A stretch of DNA of 50,699 nucleotides, from contig JAPLLC010000117.1 of NCBI GenBank assembly GCA_026387775.1, forward strand, positions 1 through 50,699, in the 5' to 3' direction. Position 1 is the first letter of the stretch, and the number at the start of each line of letters is the position of its first letter. The notes under the pieces are model-generated. The model saw nothing but the letters and a program-made list of their open reading frames with translations. It searched no databases and was not told where the DNA came from. The DNA comes from Candidatus Methylomirabilota bacterium. GTDB taxonomy: Bacteria > Methylomirabilota > Methylomirabilia > Methylomirabilales > 2-02-FULL-66-22. Position numbers and translations under genes: made by a program. Positions 16,996 through 25,936 of this stretch are shown here, one piece after another.

Positions 16996-19248
16996 ATGAT
17001 CGAAGATCCCATCCTTGCTGATCTGAACCCGCCTCAGCAAGAGGCGGTGCAGCACACCGACGGCCCGCTCCTCATCCTGGCAGGCGCCGGATCGGGGAAG
17101 ACCCGCGTCATCACCCGGCGGATTGCCTACTTGATCGCCCGTCGGGGAGTACAGCCCTGGAACATCCTGGCGGTCACCTTCACGAACAAGGCCGCCTCCG
17201 AGATGCGGAAGCGCGTGGAACAACTGCTGGGCGCGCGGGGACTGAACGTCGCGCTGGGCACCTTCCACTCGACCTGCGTCAGGATCCTCCGGAAGTGGCA
17301 CGTCGAGCTGGGGTTCCGCTCGAGCTTCGTGATCTACGACGATGCGGACCAGCTTGGCGTGATACGAGATTGCCTGAAGGCCCTGAATCTCAGCGAGAAA
17401 GCCCTGAGCCCGCGATCCGTTCTGGCGCGGATCAGCCGGGCCAAGAACGAGATGCTCACACCGGGCGAGTACGCGGCCACGGCGGCCGACTTCACCGAGG
17501 AGCGTACGGCCAAGATCTACAGCATGTACCAGGAGCGTCTCAGGGCCAGCCACGCGGTGGATTTCGACGACCTGTTGATGCTGACGGTCCTCCTCTTCCG
17601 GGATCACCCGCACATCCTGGAGCATTACGAGCACCTCTGGCGGTATGTCCTGGTGGACGAGTACCAGGACACGAACCAGGCGCAATACCAGATCGTGAAC
17701 TTTCTCAGCCGCCGCCACGGGAACCTGTGCGTGGTGGGGGACGACGACCAGTCCATCTACCGGTGGCGCGGGGCGGACCTGAACAACATCCTGGACTTCG
17801 AGCGGGACCATCCCGGCTGCCGGGTCATCAAGCTGGAGCAGAACTACCGCTCCACCCAGAACATCCTGGACGCCGCAGGCGGGGTGGTGGCGAACAACGC
17901 GGGGCGGAAGGGCAAGACCCTCTGGACCGAGAATCCCGCCGGGGAGGCGATCGTCGTCTATCAGGCCGGCGACGAGCAGGTCGAGGCGGGCTTCATCGTC
18001 GAGCGGATCCGGGAGCTGGCGGCCGAGCAGGGGCATTCGCTCGATGACTTCGCCGTCTTCTACCGGACCAACGCCCAGTCGCGCGTCCTGGAAGACGCGC
18101 TGCGTCGCGCCGTCACCCCCTACGTCATCGTCGGTGGGCTCAGGTTCTACGAGCGCAAGGAAGTCAAGGACCTCCTAGCCTACCTTCGGCTGGTGGCCAA
18201 CCCCGACGATGCCCAGAGCTTCAAGCGCAGCGTGGACGTCCCGGCCCGCGGGATCGGCGCCGCCTCGGTGGAAAAACTGGAGGGCCTGGCCCAGAGCGAG
18301 CGCGTCTCGATCTGGGAGGCCTGCACGCGGATCGCGCCCCGGAAGATCCTGGGGCCCAAGATCCTGAAGGCGCTGGGAGGGCTGGTGGCCCTGATCGACA
18401 AGACGCGAGCCAAGCTGGATGTCCTCGCGCTGCCCGAGCTGATCATGGAGCTGCTGGAAGCCACCGGGTACCTGGCCGATCTGAAAAGCGAAGGGACGAT
18501 CGAGGCCGAATCCCGGATGGAGAACCTGCAGGAGCTGGTGTCCGCCGCCCGGGAGTTCATGGACCAAAGCGAGGACCGGAGCCTGCAAGCCTTCCTGGAC
18601 AGCGTGGCGCTCATCGCCGACATCGACACGCTGGCCGAGGGGAAGGGAACGGTGACCCTGATGACGCTCCACTCGGCCAAGGGGCTGGAGTTCCCAGTGG
18701 TTTTCATGACCGGGATGGAGGAAGGGGTCTTCCCTCACACCCGGTCCCTCTCCGAGGACGCCGAGCTGGAAGAGGAGCGCCGCCTCTGTTACGTCGGCAT
18801 GACCCGCGCCGAGCAGCGGCTCTTCCTCACGTCCGCGATGTCCCGCCGCCTGTACAATAGCGACAGCTACAATCTGCCGTCCCGGTTCCTGGACGAGCTG
18901 CCGGAAGGGCTGGTGGAGCGGTGGAACGGGAGTGGGAAGAGCCGAGAGCCGAGAGCCGAGAGCTACGGCTGGGGGAGCCGCGAGCCGCGAGCAGCGAGCC
19001 ACGACGGAGGGAGCAGGAGCCGAGAGCCGAGAGCCGAGAGGCGAGAGGCGGGGGGACTCCACTACGAGGCCGAGGAGTCGTTTGTGGACCACCTGCAGGT
19101 GGGAATGCGGGTGCGTCATTCCGAGTGGGGCATCGGGACGATCAGGGAGCGGATCGGGGAGGGCGAGGACCTGAAGGTGGTCGTGACCTTCGCCGGGGTG
19201 GGACGAAAGAAGCTGGCGGCGAGCTTCGCGCGTCTGGATCGCGCCTAG
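16996..19248 (+). CDS. pcrA: ATP-dependent DNA helicase PcrA/UvrD
   Basis: A 750-residue superfamily 1A 3'-5' helicase for repair and removal of replication blocks. Motifs appear in order: Walker A GAGSGKT (30-36), Walker B VDEYQDTNQAQY, motif III DDDQSIYRWRGAD, motif V MTLHSAKGLEFPVVF, and motif VI VGMTRAEQRLFL. The C-terminal Tudor-like domain typical of PcrA follows (VGMRVRHSEWGIGTI). Between the helicase core and this domain is a low-complexity Arg/Glu/Pro/Ala linker encoded by repeat-type DNA (18940-19051). The start at the ATG at 16996 follows GGAAAG. The stop TAG touches a family A repeat. Being next to gatCAB is a common arrangement in related genomes. Confidence 0.95.
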   Translation: MIEDPILADLNPPQQEAVQHTDGPLLILAGAGSGKTRVITRRIAYLIARRGVQPWNILAVTFTNKAASEMRKRVEQLLGARGLNVALGTFHSTCVRILRKWHVELGFRSSFVIYDDADQLGVIRDCLKALNLSEKALSPRSVLARISRAKNEMLTPGEYAATAADFTEERTAKIYSMYQERLRASHAVDFDDLLMLTVLLFRDHPHILEHYEHLWRYVLVDEYQDTNQAQYQIVNFLSRRHGNLCVVGDDDQSIYRWRGADLNNILDFERDHPGCRVIKLEQNYRSTQNILDAAGGVVANNAGRKGKTLWTENPAGEAIVVYQAGDEQVEAGFIVERIRELAAEQGHSLDDFAVFYRTNAQSRVLEDALRRAVTPYVIVGGLRFYERKEVKDLLAYLRLVANPDDAQSFKRSVDVPARGIGAASVEKLEGLAQSERVSIWEACTRIAPRKILGPKILKALGGLVALIDKTRAKLDVLALPELIMELLEATGYLADLKSEGTIEAESRMENLQELVSAAREFMDQSEDRSLQAFLDSVALIADIDTLAEGKGTVTLMTLHSAKGLEFPVVFMTGMEEGVFPHTRSLSEDAELEEERRLCYVGMTRAEQRLFLTSAMSRRLYNSDSYNLPSRFLDELPEGLVERWNGSGKSREPRAESYGWGSREPRAASHDGGSRSREPRAERREAGGLHYEAEESFVDHLQVGMRVRHSEWGIGTIRERIGEGEDLKVVVTFAGVGRKKLAASFARLDRA
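18940..19051 (+). repeat. Low-complexity 'GCCGAGAGCC' DNA inside pcrA
   Basis: Tandem, degenerate GCCGAGAGCCGAGAGC words, interrupted by GCCGCGAGCCGCGAGC variants, encode SREPRAES-type repeats within the flexible linker of PcrA. The same words occur between genes at 25819-25880. The insertion keeps the reading frame. Confidence 0.8.
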
Positions 19249-19404
19249 CAGGCTGCTGAAAGAGGCCCATCTGCGGCGTTGGAACGCTCAGGCACTCGCT
19301 GCGGCGTACATGGAGTACGCCTCGCTCGGCCTTCCGCATTCCGCCTTGCATCTGGACCTTTTTGAGCAGCCTGCGGGAAAGTGAGTTTTTCAGCAGCCTG
19401 CTAG
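19245..19404. repeat. Repeat family A, copy 2 (best-preserved ends, no inner hairpin)
   Basis: About 160 bp. The outer ends form near-perfect terminal inverted repeats: CCTAGCAGGCTGCTGAAA at the left and its complement at the right (TTTCAGCAGCCTGCTAGG). Inside lies a second inverted pair (AAAGAGGCCCATCTGC versus GCATCTGGACCTTTTT) around the GGCGTAC/GTACGCC core. This copy lacks the variable inner hairpin found in the others. The left end includes the pcrA stop codon TAG. Confidence 0.9.
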
Positions 19405-19431
19405 GCCGTGGCGGTCGGAAGGGGGCATCCT

Positions 19432-19725
19432 GTGGCGAAGATCACGCGAGCGGAAGTGGAGCACGTGGCTCGGCTGGGGCGGCTGGAGCTCACCGAGGAC
19501 GAAAAGGAGCGGATGACGGCCCAGCTCGACGCCATCCTGGGATACGTCGATAAGCTGAACGCCCTGGACACCAGCCAGGTCGAGCCGACCACGACCGTCA
19601 TCCCCATGGTCAGCGTGATGCGGGACGACGTCGTGCGGCCGTCCCTCGACCGGGAAGAGGCGCTGGCAAACGCCCCGGATCGCGCAGACGCGTTCTTCCG
19701 CGTGCCGCGCATCATCGAAGGCTAG
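19432..19725 (+). CDS. gatC: Asp-tRNA(Asn)/Glu-tRNA(Gln) amidotransferase subunit C
   Basis: A 97-residue GatC, the small subunit that clamps GatA and GatB. The family sequence is clear: KITRAEVEHVARLGRLELTE, then a helical segment and the C-terminal DAFFRVPRIIEG. The start was set at the GTG at 19432, which gives the usual VAKITRAEV N-terminus and follows GGAAGGGGG; the GTG at 19408 would lack a good site. It lies directly after a family A repeat and 93 bp before gatA. With gatA and gatB it makes the transamidation complex. Because asnS is also present in the window, the complex is probably needed mainly for Gln-tRNA(Gln). Confidence 0.94.
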   Translation: MAKITRAEVEHVARLGRLELTEDEKERMTAQLDAILGYVDKLNALDTSQVEPTTTVIPMVSVMRDDVVRPSLDREEALANAPDRADAFFRVPRIIEG

Positions 19726-19730
19726 GGGGA

Positions 19731-19771
19731 TTGGGAATTGGGAATTGCGAATTGCGAATTTGAAATTGGGG
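19731..19771. repeat. Low-complexity 'GGGAATTGCGAATT' stretch
   Basis: Repeated AATTG/GAATT words (GGGAATTGGGAATTGCGAAT and onward) fill the gatC-gatA gap. A related stretch is the AGAATTGAGAGTTGAG at about 25864-25879. Confidence 0.7.
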
Positions 19772-19818
19772 AGACGGGACCGGGGGCCGGCGGCTAACGG
19801 TTTTTGGGGGAGACACGC

Positions 19819-21279
19819 GTGGATATCTGTCGTCTGACGCTGCACGAGCTGCGGGATTTGATTCGAGGGGGAGAGGTGTCGCCGGTCCAGGCGGTGGAAG
19901 CCTATGCGGCCCGGATCGGTGCGGTCGACGAGCGGGTGCAGGCGTTCAACAGTCTGACGACGGAGGCGGCGCTCCGCCGCGCCAGGAAGATCGAGGGCAT
20001 GCAGGCGAAGAAGGAGCCGCTGCCGCCCCTGGCGGGGATTCCCCTGGCCATCAAGGACGTGATCTGCACCAAGGGGGTGCCGACGACCTGTTCCTCCCGC
20101 ATCCTGGAGCACTTCGTGCCGCCCTACGACGCGAGCGTGATGCACAAGCTGAACGACGCCGGGGCCGTCGTGCTGGGCAAGACCAACATGGACGAGTTCG
20201 CCATGGGTTCGTCCACGGAGAACTCGGCCTTCAGGAAGACGCGGAATCCCTGGAACCTGGAGTGCGTGCCGGGGGGCAGCAGCGGGGGCTCTGCCGCCGC
20301 GGTGGCCGCCGACATGTGCGCCGGGGCCCTGGGGACCGACACGGGCGGCTCCATCCGTCAGCCGGGCGGCTTCTGCGGGATCGCGGCGCTGAAGCCGACC
20401 TACGGCCGGGTCTCGCGCTACGGGCTGGTGGCGTTCGCCTCGTCGCTGGATCAGATCGGTCCCTTGGCCAAGGACGTGCGGGACGCGGCGATCCTCCTGG
20501 GGGCGATCGCCGGCCACGACCCGCTGGATTCGACGTCGGCCGAGATTTCGGTCCCCGATTACGAGGCGGCGCTGACGGGCGACGTGCGGGGACTGAAAGT
20601 CGGGATCCCGGCGGAGTATTTCATCGAGGGCATGGACCCCGAGGTGGAGGCCGCCATCCGCGAGGCCATCACGACCCTGGAGGGGCTGGGCGCGGTCCGG
20701 GTGCCGGTGACCTTGCCGCACACCGAGTACGCCATCGCCACCTATTACCTCGTGGCGACCGCCGAGGCCAGCTCGAACCTGGGCCGGTACGACGGTGTGA
20801 AGTACGGGTACCGCACGCCGACCTCCGAACACCTGATCGACATGTACATGAAGACCCGGCGCGAGGGGTTTGGCGCGGAGGTGAAGCGTCGGATCATGCT
20901 GGGGACCTACGCGCTGAGCGCGGGGTATTACGATGCCTACTACCTCAAGGCCCTCAAGGTGCGGACTCTGATCCGCCAAGATTTCTCCCGGGCCTTCGAA
21001 GCGTGCGATGTGATGCTCACGCCAACCTCTCCGACGGCCGCTTTCCGGCTCGGAGAGAAGGTGGAAGATCCGCTGCAGATGTATCTGGCGGACGTCTTCA
21101 CCATCTCGGCGAACCTGGCCGGCGTACCCGGGATGAGCATCAATTGCGGCTTCACCGGGGCGGGGCTTCCCATCGGGCTGCAGGTCATCGGGAAGCCGTT
21201 CGACGAGGGCACGATCCTGAAAGCGGCTCACGCCTACGAGCAGGCGACGCCGTGGCGGACGCGGCGGCCGAACCTGTAG
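19819..21279 (+). CDS. gatA: Asp-tRNA(Asn)/Glu-tRNA(Gln) amidotransferase subunit A
   Basis: A 486-residue amidase-signature enzyme that releases ammonia from glutamine for the GatB active site. The Lys-cisSer-Ser triad is visible: Lys79 in [14 protein letters not shown], the cis-serine in [15 protein letters not shown], and the nucleophile in [15 protein letters not shown]. Length matches the family. The GTG at 19819 ([13 protein letters not shown]) was chosen over a TTG five codons upstream because GGGGGAGA precedes it at the right distance. It is co-directional with gatC and followed after 17 bp by the FxLYD-like gene and then gatB. Confidence 0.96.
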   Translation: MDICRLTLHELRDLIRGGEVSPVQAVEAYAARIGAVDERVQAFNSLTTEAALRRARKIEGMQAKKEPLPPLAGIPLAIKDVICTKGVPTTCSSRILEHFVPPYDASVMHKLNDAGAVVLGKTNMDEFAMGSSTENSAFRKTRNPWNLECVPGGSSGGSAAAVAADMCAGALGTDTGGSIRQPGGFCGIAALKPTYGRVSRYGLVAFASSLDQIGPLAKDVRDAAILLGAIAGHDPLDSTSAEISVPDYEAALTGDVRGLKVGIPAEYFIEGMDPEVEAAIREAITTLEGLGAVRVPVTLPHTEYAIATYYLVATAEASSNLGRYDGVKYGYRTPTSEHLIDMYMKTRREGFGAEVKRRIMLGTYALSAGYYDAYYLKALKVRTLIRQDFSRAFEACDVMLTPTSPTAAFRLGEKVEDPLQMYLADVFTISANLAGVPGMSINCGFTGAGLPIGLQVIGKPFDEGTILKAAHAYEQATPWRTRRPNL

Positions 21280-21296
21280 GAGAAGGACGGGCGAAC

Positions 21297-21656
21297 ATGC
21301 GACGCTTTAGTCGGGTCGAGGGGTGGATCTGGATCGGGGTCCTGATCGTGGTGACCGTCCTGGCCATGGCCGGGCCGGCGACTGCCGCCGGCAAAAGCCG
21401 GGACCTGGTCGTCGTGGATCACGAGCGGTGGCTGGACACGCTGAAGGGTACGGTCAAGAACTACAGCAAGCAGTCGGCCCGCGACGTGACGGTGATCGTC
21501 AAGTTCTTCGATCGGAGGAAAAAGCCCCTCGGCACCCAGCGGGTCAGCGTGGGGGACCTGCGCTCCGGGGATCAGTCGTCCTGGAGCCTGGCGATCGTCG
21601 AGAAGAACCGGCTCGCCACCCGATACGAGTTCGAGATGCACGCGGTATGGCAGTGA
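21297..21656 (+). CDS. Small exported FxLYD-like protein
   Basis: A 119-residue protein. It has an N-terminal signal or anchor (RVEGWIWIGVLIVVTVLAMA, then GPATAAGKS) and one beta-sandwich-like domain whose pattern (LKGTVKNYSKQSARDVTVIV, KFFDRRKKPLGTQRVSVGDL) resembles FxLYD/DUF3426-type domains that sit outside the cell membrane. AGGAGAAGG lies just upstream of the ATG. It is 17 bp after gatA and in the same operon, with gatB 138 bp further on. The link to amidotransferase function is unclear; it may simply ride in the operon. No catalytic motif is seen. Confidence 0.7.
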   Translation: MRRFSRVEGWIWIGVLIVVTVLAMAGPATAAGKSRDLVVVDHERWLDTLKGTVKNYSKQSARDVTVIVKFFDRRKKPLGTQRVSVGDLRSGDQSSWSLAIVEKNRLATRYEFEMHAVWQ

Positions 21657-21659
21657 GGC

Positions 21660-21712
21660 AGCCCACTGCCCACTGACTACTGCCCACTGCCCACTGACCA
21701 CTGATTACTGAA
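21660..21712. repeat. Low-complexity 'CCCACTGCCCACTGA' stretch
   Basis: Repeats of ACTGCCCACTGACTACTG-type words lie between the FxLYD-like gene and gatB. A sister stretch with CTGACCTCTGCCTACTGCC words lies after gatB at about 23277-23321. Confidence 0.75.
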
Positions 21713-21720
21713 GGCTCGCA

Positions 21721-21792
21721 GTGCTCTACTTTGCCTACGGATTCAACGTGCAGTCCGGCCACATACTGGAAGCGATTCCCACCGAGGATTGA
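21721..21792 (+). pseudogene. Gamma-glutamylcyclotransferase-like N-terminal remnant
   Basis: A 23-codon frame from GTG to TGA reads [20 protein letters not shown] and ends in TED. The LYFAYGxN start is the hallmark of the AIG2/gamma-glutamylcyclotransferase fold, whose full domain needs 110 residues or more; here it stops after the first strand and helix, 2 bp before the gatB ATG. AAGG lies upstream. It may be a truncated gene whose tail was lost, now perhaps acting only as a short leader before gatB. Confidence 0.5.
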
Positions 21793-21794
21793 CC

Positions 21795-23237
21795 ATGCCT
21801 GAGCTTGAAGCGGTCATCGGCCTGGAAGTGCATGCGGAGCTGCTCACCCGCTCCAAGATGTTCTGCGGCTGCAGCACGAAATTCGGGGAGCCCCCGAACA
21901 CGCAGACCTGTCCCATCTGTCTGGGGATGCCGGGGGTGCTGCCGGTGATCAACCGACGCGCGGTCGAGTGCGCCATCAAGACCGCCCTGGCGCTCCACTG
22001 CAGCGTCGCGCGGCGCTCGATCTTCGCCCGGAAGAACTACTACTACCCCGACCTGCCCAAGGCCTATCAAATCTCGCAATACGAGCTGCCCCTGTCGGAG
22101 CGCGGCTTCATCGCCTTCATGCTGGACGGGACGGAGAAGCGGGTTGGGATCCACCGCATCCATCTCGAGGAGGACGCGGGCAAGCTGGTGCATGCCGGCA
22201 CCCTGGAAGAGTCGGAATCCAGTCTGGTAGACTACAACCGGTGCGGCCTCCCTCTGATGGAGATCGTGAGCGAGCCCGACATCCGCTCCCCCGAAGAGGC
22301 GGCGGAGTATCTCCGGCAACTGCGGGCGATCCTGGTCTTCCTGGGGGTCTGCGACGGGAACATGGAGGAGGGGAGCTTCCGCTGCGACGCCAACGTCTCG
22401 GTCCGCCCGGTCGGCGAGCAGAAGCTGGGGGTCAAGGCCGAAGTCAAGAACATGAACTCCTTCAAGAACGTCCAGAAGGCGCTGGAGTACGAGATCCGGC
22501 GCCAGATCAAGGCAGTGAAGGAGGGGGAGGATCTCATCCAGGAGACCCGGCTCTGGAACGCGGACCAGGAGATCACCCTCTCGATGCGGAGCAAGGAGTT
22601 TGCGCACGACTATCGCTACTTCCCGGATCCCGACCTGTTGCCCCTGGTCGTCGAGCAAACCTGGGTGGACGAGATCCGGCGGAGCCTGCCCGAGCTCCCC
22701 GAGGCCAAGCGCGCGCGCTTCGTGCGGGAGTATGAGATTCCGGAGTACGACGCGGGCGTCCTCACCGCAAGCCAGGAGCTTGCCGCTTACTACGAGGCCT
22801 GCGTCCGGGCGCACCGCGACCCCAAGGTCGTCAGCAACTGGGTCATGGTGGAGCTCCTGGGTCGGCTGAACAAGGACGGGAAGGAGATCGCGCAGAGTCC
22901 CATCTCCCCCGAGCGGCTGGGGGCCATGCTGGATCTTGTGGCCAAGGGTGCGATCAGCGGCAAGATGGCGAAGGAGTTCTTCGACACGATGTACGCGTCC
23001 GGCGCGGACCCGGCCGAGATCCTCAAGAAGAGCGGCGGGCAAATTACCGACACGGCGCAAGTCGAAGGGATCATCGCGGAGATCGTCGCCGCCCATCCCG
23101 GCCCCCTGGCCGAATATCGCGGCGGCAAGGAGAGCGCGTTCAACTTCTTCGTCGGTCAGGTGATGAAGGCGACCAAGGGCAAGGCGAACCCGAAGCTGGT
23201 GACCGAGATCCTAAAGAAGATCCTGCAAGGCGGATGA
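21795..23237 (+). CDS. gatB: Asp-tRNA(Asn)/Glu-tRNA(Gln) amidotransferase subunit B
   Basis: A 480-residue subunit that phosphorylates and amidates the misacylated tRNA. The N-terminal GatB motif [20 protein letters not shown] leads into the zinc cysteines FCGCS...[29 protein letters not shown] and [11 protein letters not shown] follow, both strongly conserved. The C-terminal helical YqeY/tail domain binds the tRNA elbow. The ATG at 21795 was preferred over the TTG two codons upstream. Full length. It is downstream of gatC and gatA in the same direction with two small insertions between. Confidence 0.97.
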   Translation: MPELEAVIGLEVHAELLTRSKMFCGCSTKFGEPPNTQTCPICLGMPGVLPVINRRAVECAIKTALALHCSVARRSIFARKNYYYPDLPKAYQISQYELPLSERGFIAFMLDGTEKRVGIHRIHLEEDAGKLVHAGTLEESESSLVDYNRCGLPLMEIVSEPDIRSPEEAAEYLRQLRAILVFLGVCDGNMEEGSFRCDANVSVRPVGEQKLGVKAEVKNMNSFKNVQKALEYEIRRQIKAVKEGEDLIQETRLWNADQEITLSMRSKEFAHDYRYFPDPDLLPLVVEQTWVDEIRRSLPELPEAKRARFVREYEIPEYDAGVLTASQELAAYYEACVRAHRDPKVVSNWVMVELLGRLNKDGKEIAQSPISPERLGAMLDLVAKGAISGKMAKEFFDTMYASGADPAEILKKSGGQITDTAQVEGIIAEIVAAHPGPLAEYRGGKESAFNFFVGQVMKATKGKANPKLVTEILKKILQGG

Positions 23238-23276
23238 AGCCTTCAGCATTCGGCGGCAAGGCAGAGTCCCGGCATC

Positions 23277-23321
23277 TGACTTCTGACCTCTGCCTACTGC
23301 CTACTGACCTCTGCTCCCAGA
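23277..23321. repeat. Low-complexity 'CTGACCTCTGCCTACTG' stretch
   Basis: The gap between gatB and the luciferase-like gene holds repeated CTGACTTCTGACCTCTGCCT words, a relative of the stretch before gatB. It ends at the CAGAGGAGGC ribosome binding site of the next gene. Confidence 0.7.
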
Positions 23322-23331
23322 GGAGGCTCCC

Positions 23332-24177
23332 ATGAAGCTCGGTGTCGTCATGTTCAACACGGACTACTCCATCCGGATCGACGAGCTGGCGCGGGCGGTC
23401 GAGGAGCGGGGGTTCGAGTCGCTCTTCCTGCCGGAGCACAGCCACATCCCCGTCAGCCGGAAGAGCCCCTGGCCGGGAGGGCCCACGCTGCCCCAGGAAT
23501 ACTGGCATCTGCTGGACCCCTTCGTGGGCCTGACCGCCGCCGCCGCGGCGACGACCCGCCTCAAGGTCGGAACGGGGATCTGTTTCGTGGCCGAGCGGGA
23601 CCCCATCATCCTGGCCAAGCAGGTGGCCAGCCTCGACTTCCTCTCCGGTGGCCGGTTCCTCTTTGGTATCGGCGGGGGCTGGAACGCCGAGCAGATGGCG
23701 AACCACGGGATCGAGTACGGCCGGCGGTGGGAGATCCTGCGCGAGCGGGTCCTGGCCATGAAGGAGATCTGGACCAAGGACGAGCCGGAGTTTCACGGCG
23801 AGTTTGTGAACTTCGCCCCGATCTGGTCGTGGCCCAAGCCGGTGCAGAAACCGCACCCGCCGATCCTGCTTGGAGCCAACAAGCCGACCGCGCGGCAACG
23901 GGCGGTCGAGTACGCCGACGGCTGGTTCCCCCTGGCCGACCGGGCGGGCGATATTCCTGAGGGGATCGCCGATCTGCGCCGGCGGGCCGCGGCGGCGGGG
24001 CGTGATCCCGATTCCCTCACGGTGTCGGTCTTCGGTGCGAAGCCGGACGCGGAGGTGTTGCGGTCCTACGAGAAGGCGGGCGTGACACGCGCGATCTTCG
24101 GCCTGCCCGTTGCCGACCAGGATATCGTGCTGATGGTCCTGGACGATCTCGCGAAGTTCGTCGAGATGTTCAGATAG
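23332..24177 (+). CDS. LLM-class (luciferase-like) flavin/F420 oxidoreductase
   Basis: A 281-residue barrel of the bacterial-luciferase superfamily. The family segments are visible: MKLGVVMFNTDYSIRIDELA, SLFLPEHSHIPV, the LKVGTGICFVAERDPIILAK strand with its flexible loop, LDFLSGGRFLFGIGGGWNAE, and a late HPPILLGANK. The Glu-His of LPEHSHIP is typical of predicted F420-dependent members, which act on many small molecules. GAGGAGGCTCCC precedes the ATG. It follows gatB by 94 bp of repeat sequence and precedes uxaC by 222 bp, so it may be on its own. Cofactor (F420 or FMN) and substrate are unproven. Confidence 0.85.
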   Translation: MKLGVVMFNTDYSIRIDELARAVEERGFESLFLPEHSHIPVSRKSPWPGGPTLPQEYWHLLDPFVGLTAAAAATTRLKVGTGICFVAERDPIILAKQVASLDFLSGGRFLFGIGGGWNAEQMANHGIEYGRRWEILRERVLAMKEIWTKDEPEFHGEFVNFAPIWSWPKPVQKPHPPILLGANKPTARQRAVEYADGWFPLADRAGDIPEGIADLRRRAAAAGRDPDSLTVSVFGAKPDAEVLRSYEKAGVTRAIFGLPVADQDIVLMVLDDLAKFVEMFR

Positions 24178-24399
24178 GCCACGGCGGAGGATTGGCGCCG
24201 CCGAGACTCTGTGAAAGAATCTCAGGCTCCCGCAAGACGGGGGTTCTTCACAAGCTCTGAGAGGTGCCATGGAGGGGATGCCATGGCAGCCACCATTTGT
24301 CGAAAGGCAGCCATCGTCAGCCGGTGACCGGCTCTCAAGATACCTTCTTGCGGTGAGTGAGTCTGCGCGCAAGCGCCTGAACAAGGGAGGCCTTAAACC

Positions 24400-25818
24400 A
24401 TGGCGAGCAAAGTTCATCTGCCCGAGGACCGGTACTTTGGTCCTGATCCCCGTCAGAAGGAGATCGCGCAACGCCTCTATCAGCAGGTCGCGAAGCTGCC
24501 GCTGATCTGCCCGCACGGCCACGTGGATCCGCGCATGTTCGCGGACCCGAACTACTCCCTCGGCACGCCCACGGACCTGCTGATCATTCCCGACCACTAC
24601 GTCTTCCGGATGCTCTACTCCCAGGGCGTCCCGATGGAGAAGCTGGGCATCCCCCGACGCGACGGCGGGAAGGTGGAGCGCGACCACCGCAGGGTCTGGC
24701 AGACCTTCGCCGAGCATTTCCACCTGTTCCGCGGCACGCCGACCGGCATGTGGCTGAACGACGAGCTCTTGTCCGTCTTCGGAGTGGAGGAGAAGCTCTG
24801 CGGCGAGTCGGCGCAGCGCGTCTATGACCAGATCGAGGCCAGGCTGGCGTCGCCCGAGTTCCGACCGCGGAAGCTCTTCGAGCGGTTCAACATCGAGGTG
24901 ATGTCCACGACCGACTTCGCGACCGACCCGCTCGTCCATCACCAGGCTCTCCGCAAGTCGGGCTGGAAGGGGCGGATCGTGCCGTGTTTCCGCCCCGACG
25001 GCGTGGTGAACATCGACGCCCCCAACTGGCACAAGAACATCGACGCGCTGGGCAAGGTCAGCGGGATCGAGGCCACGAGCTACATGGCCCTGATCCGCGC
25101 CCTGGAGAACCGACGGGTGTTCTTCAAGAGCCTGGGGGCCACCTCCACCGACCACGCGGCCATGACCGCCTATACCGGGGAGCTGTCGGACGCGGAAGCG
25201 GAGGCGATCTTCCAGCGGGCGACGAGCGGCGAGGCCACACCTGAGGACGCGACCCGTTTCACCGGGCACATGCTGATGCAGATGGCCCGCATGAGCATCG
25301 AGGACGGCTTGGTGATGCAGCTGCACGTCGGCTCGTACCGCAACCACAACCCGATCCTCTTCACCCGCTTCGGCACCGACATGGGAGCAGACATCCCGAT
25401 CGCCAGCGAGTTCACGCGCAATCTTCGCCCACTGCTCGTGAAATACGGCAACGACAAGCGCCTTACGCTCATCCTCTTCAACCTGGACGAGTCCGCCTAT
25501 TCGCGCGAGCTGGCGCCCCTGGCCGGTCACTATCCTGCCCTTCGGCTGGGACCGCCGTGGTGGTTCTTCGACAGCCTGAACGGCATGGAGCGCGCCCGCG
25601 AGCTCATGATCGAAACGGCCGGGCTGCACAACACCGTCGGGTTCAACGACGACACCCGCGCCTTCCCCTCGATCCCGGCGCGCCACGACCTCTCGCGCCG
25701 CGTGGACGCCAACTGGATCGCGGGCCTGGTTGTCCGGGGGATCGTGGACATGGAGGACGCCGAGGAGATGATCCAGGACACGGCGTATCGGCTGGCGAAG
25801 AAGGCGTACAAGCTGTAA
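24400..25818 (+). CDS. uxaC: Glucuronate isomerase
   Basis: A 472-residue enzyme of the amidohydrolase superfamily, full length for UxaC, converting D-glucuronate to fructuronate or D-galacturonate to tagaturonate. Family landmarks: ICPHGHVDPRMFADP (metal-site HxH at about 39-41), DHYVFRMLYSQGVP, STTDFATDPLVHHQAL, QLHVGSYRNHNP, and WWFFDSLNGMERARELM near the end. GGGAGGCC lies 8 bp before the ATG. No other uronate gene (uxaB, uxuA, kdg) is in the window, though the RuBisCO-like protein and transporters elsewhere could belong to sugar-acid use. A terminator follows. Confidence 0.93.
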   Translation: MASKVHLPEDRYFGPDPRQKEIAQRLYQQVAKLPLICPHGHVDPRMFADPNYSLGTPTDLLIIPDHYVFRMLYSQGVPMEKLGIPRRDGGKVERDHRRVWQTFAEHFHLFRGTPTGMWLNDELLSVFGVEEKLCGESAQRVYDQIEARLASPEFRPRKLFERFNIEVMSTTDFATDPLVHHQALRKSGWKGRIVPCFRPDGVVNIDAPNWHKNIDALGKVSGIEATSYMALIRALENRRVFFKSLGATSTDHAAMTAYTGELSDAEAEAIFQRATSGEATPEDATRFTGHMLMQMARMSIEDGLVMQLHVGSYRNHNPILFTRFGTDMGADIPIASEFTRNLRPLLVKYGNDKRLTLILFNLDESAYSRELAPLAGHYPALRLGPPWWFFDSLNGMERARELMIETAGLHNTVGFNDDTRAFPSIPARHDLSRRVDANWIAGLVVRGIVDMEDAEEMIQDTAYRLAKKAYKL

Positions 25819-25936
25819 GCCGCGAGCCGCGAGGGGCGAGCCGAGAATTCAGAGCCGAGAGCCGAGAATTGAGAGTTGAGGGGCTGGGGGGATCCGGCCC
25901 CCGGCCCTGTTTTTTCGCCCCTCGTGGCTCGCGGCG
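25819..25936. repeat. Inverted 'GCCGCGAGCCGCGAGGGGCG' repeat around the uxaC terminator
   Basis: About 20 bp at 25819-25840 is complementary to 25916-25936 (CGCCCCTCGTGGCTCGCGGC), making a long outer stem around the terminator. The left side continues into GCCGAGAATT/GCCGAGAGCC words like those inside pcrA. Confidence 0.75.
25882..25915 (+). terminator. Rho-independent terminator after uxaC
   Basis: GGCTGGGGG (25882-25890) pairs with CCCCCGGCC (25898-25906, one G-U pair) and is followed by TGTTTTTT. It separates uxaC from the convergent MFS genes. Confidence 0.8.

Noticed and set aside
24178-24399. Imperfect inverted repeat (CTCTGTGAAAGAA / TTCTTCACAAGC) before uxaC, considered as an operator or attenuator
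   Set aside because: The pairing is poor and no T run or regulator gene supports it.
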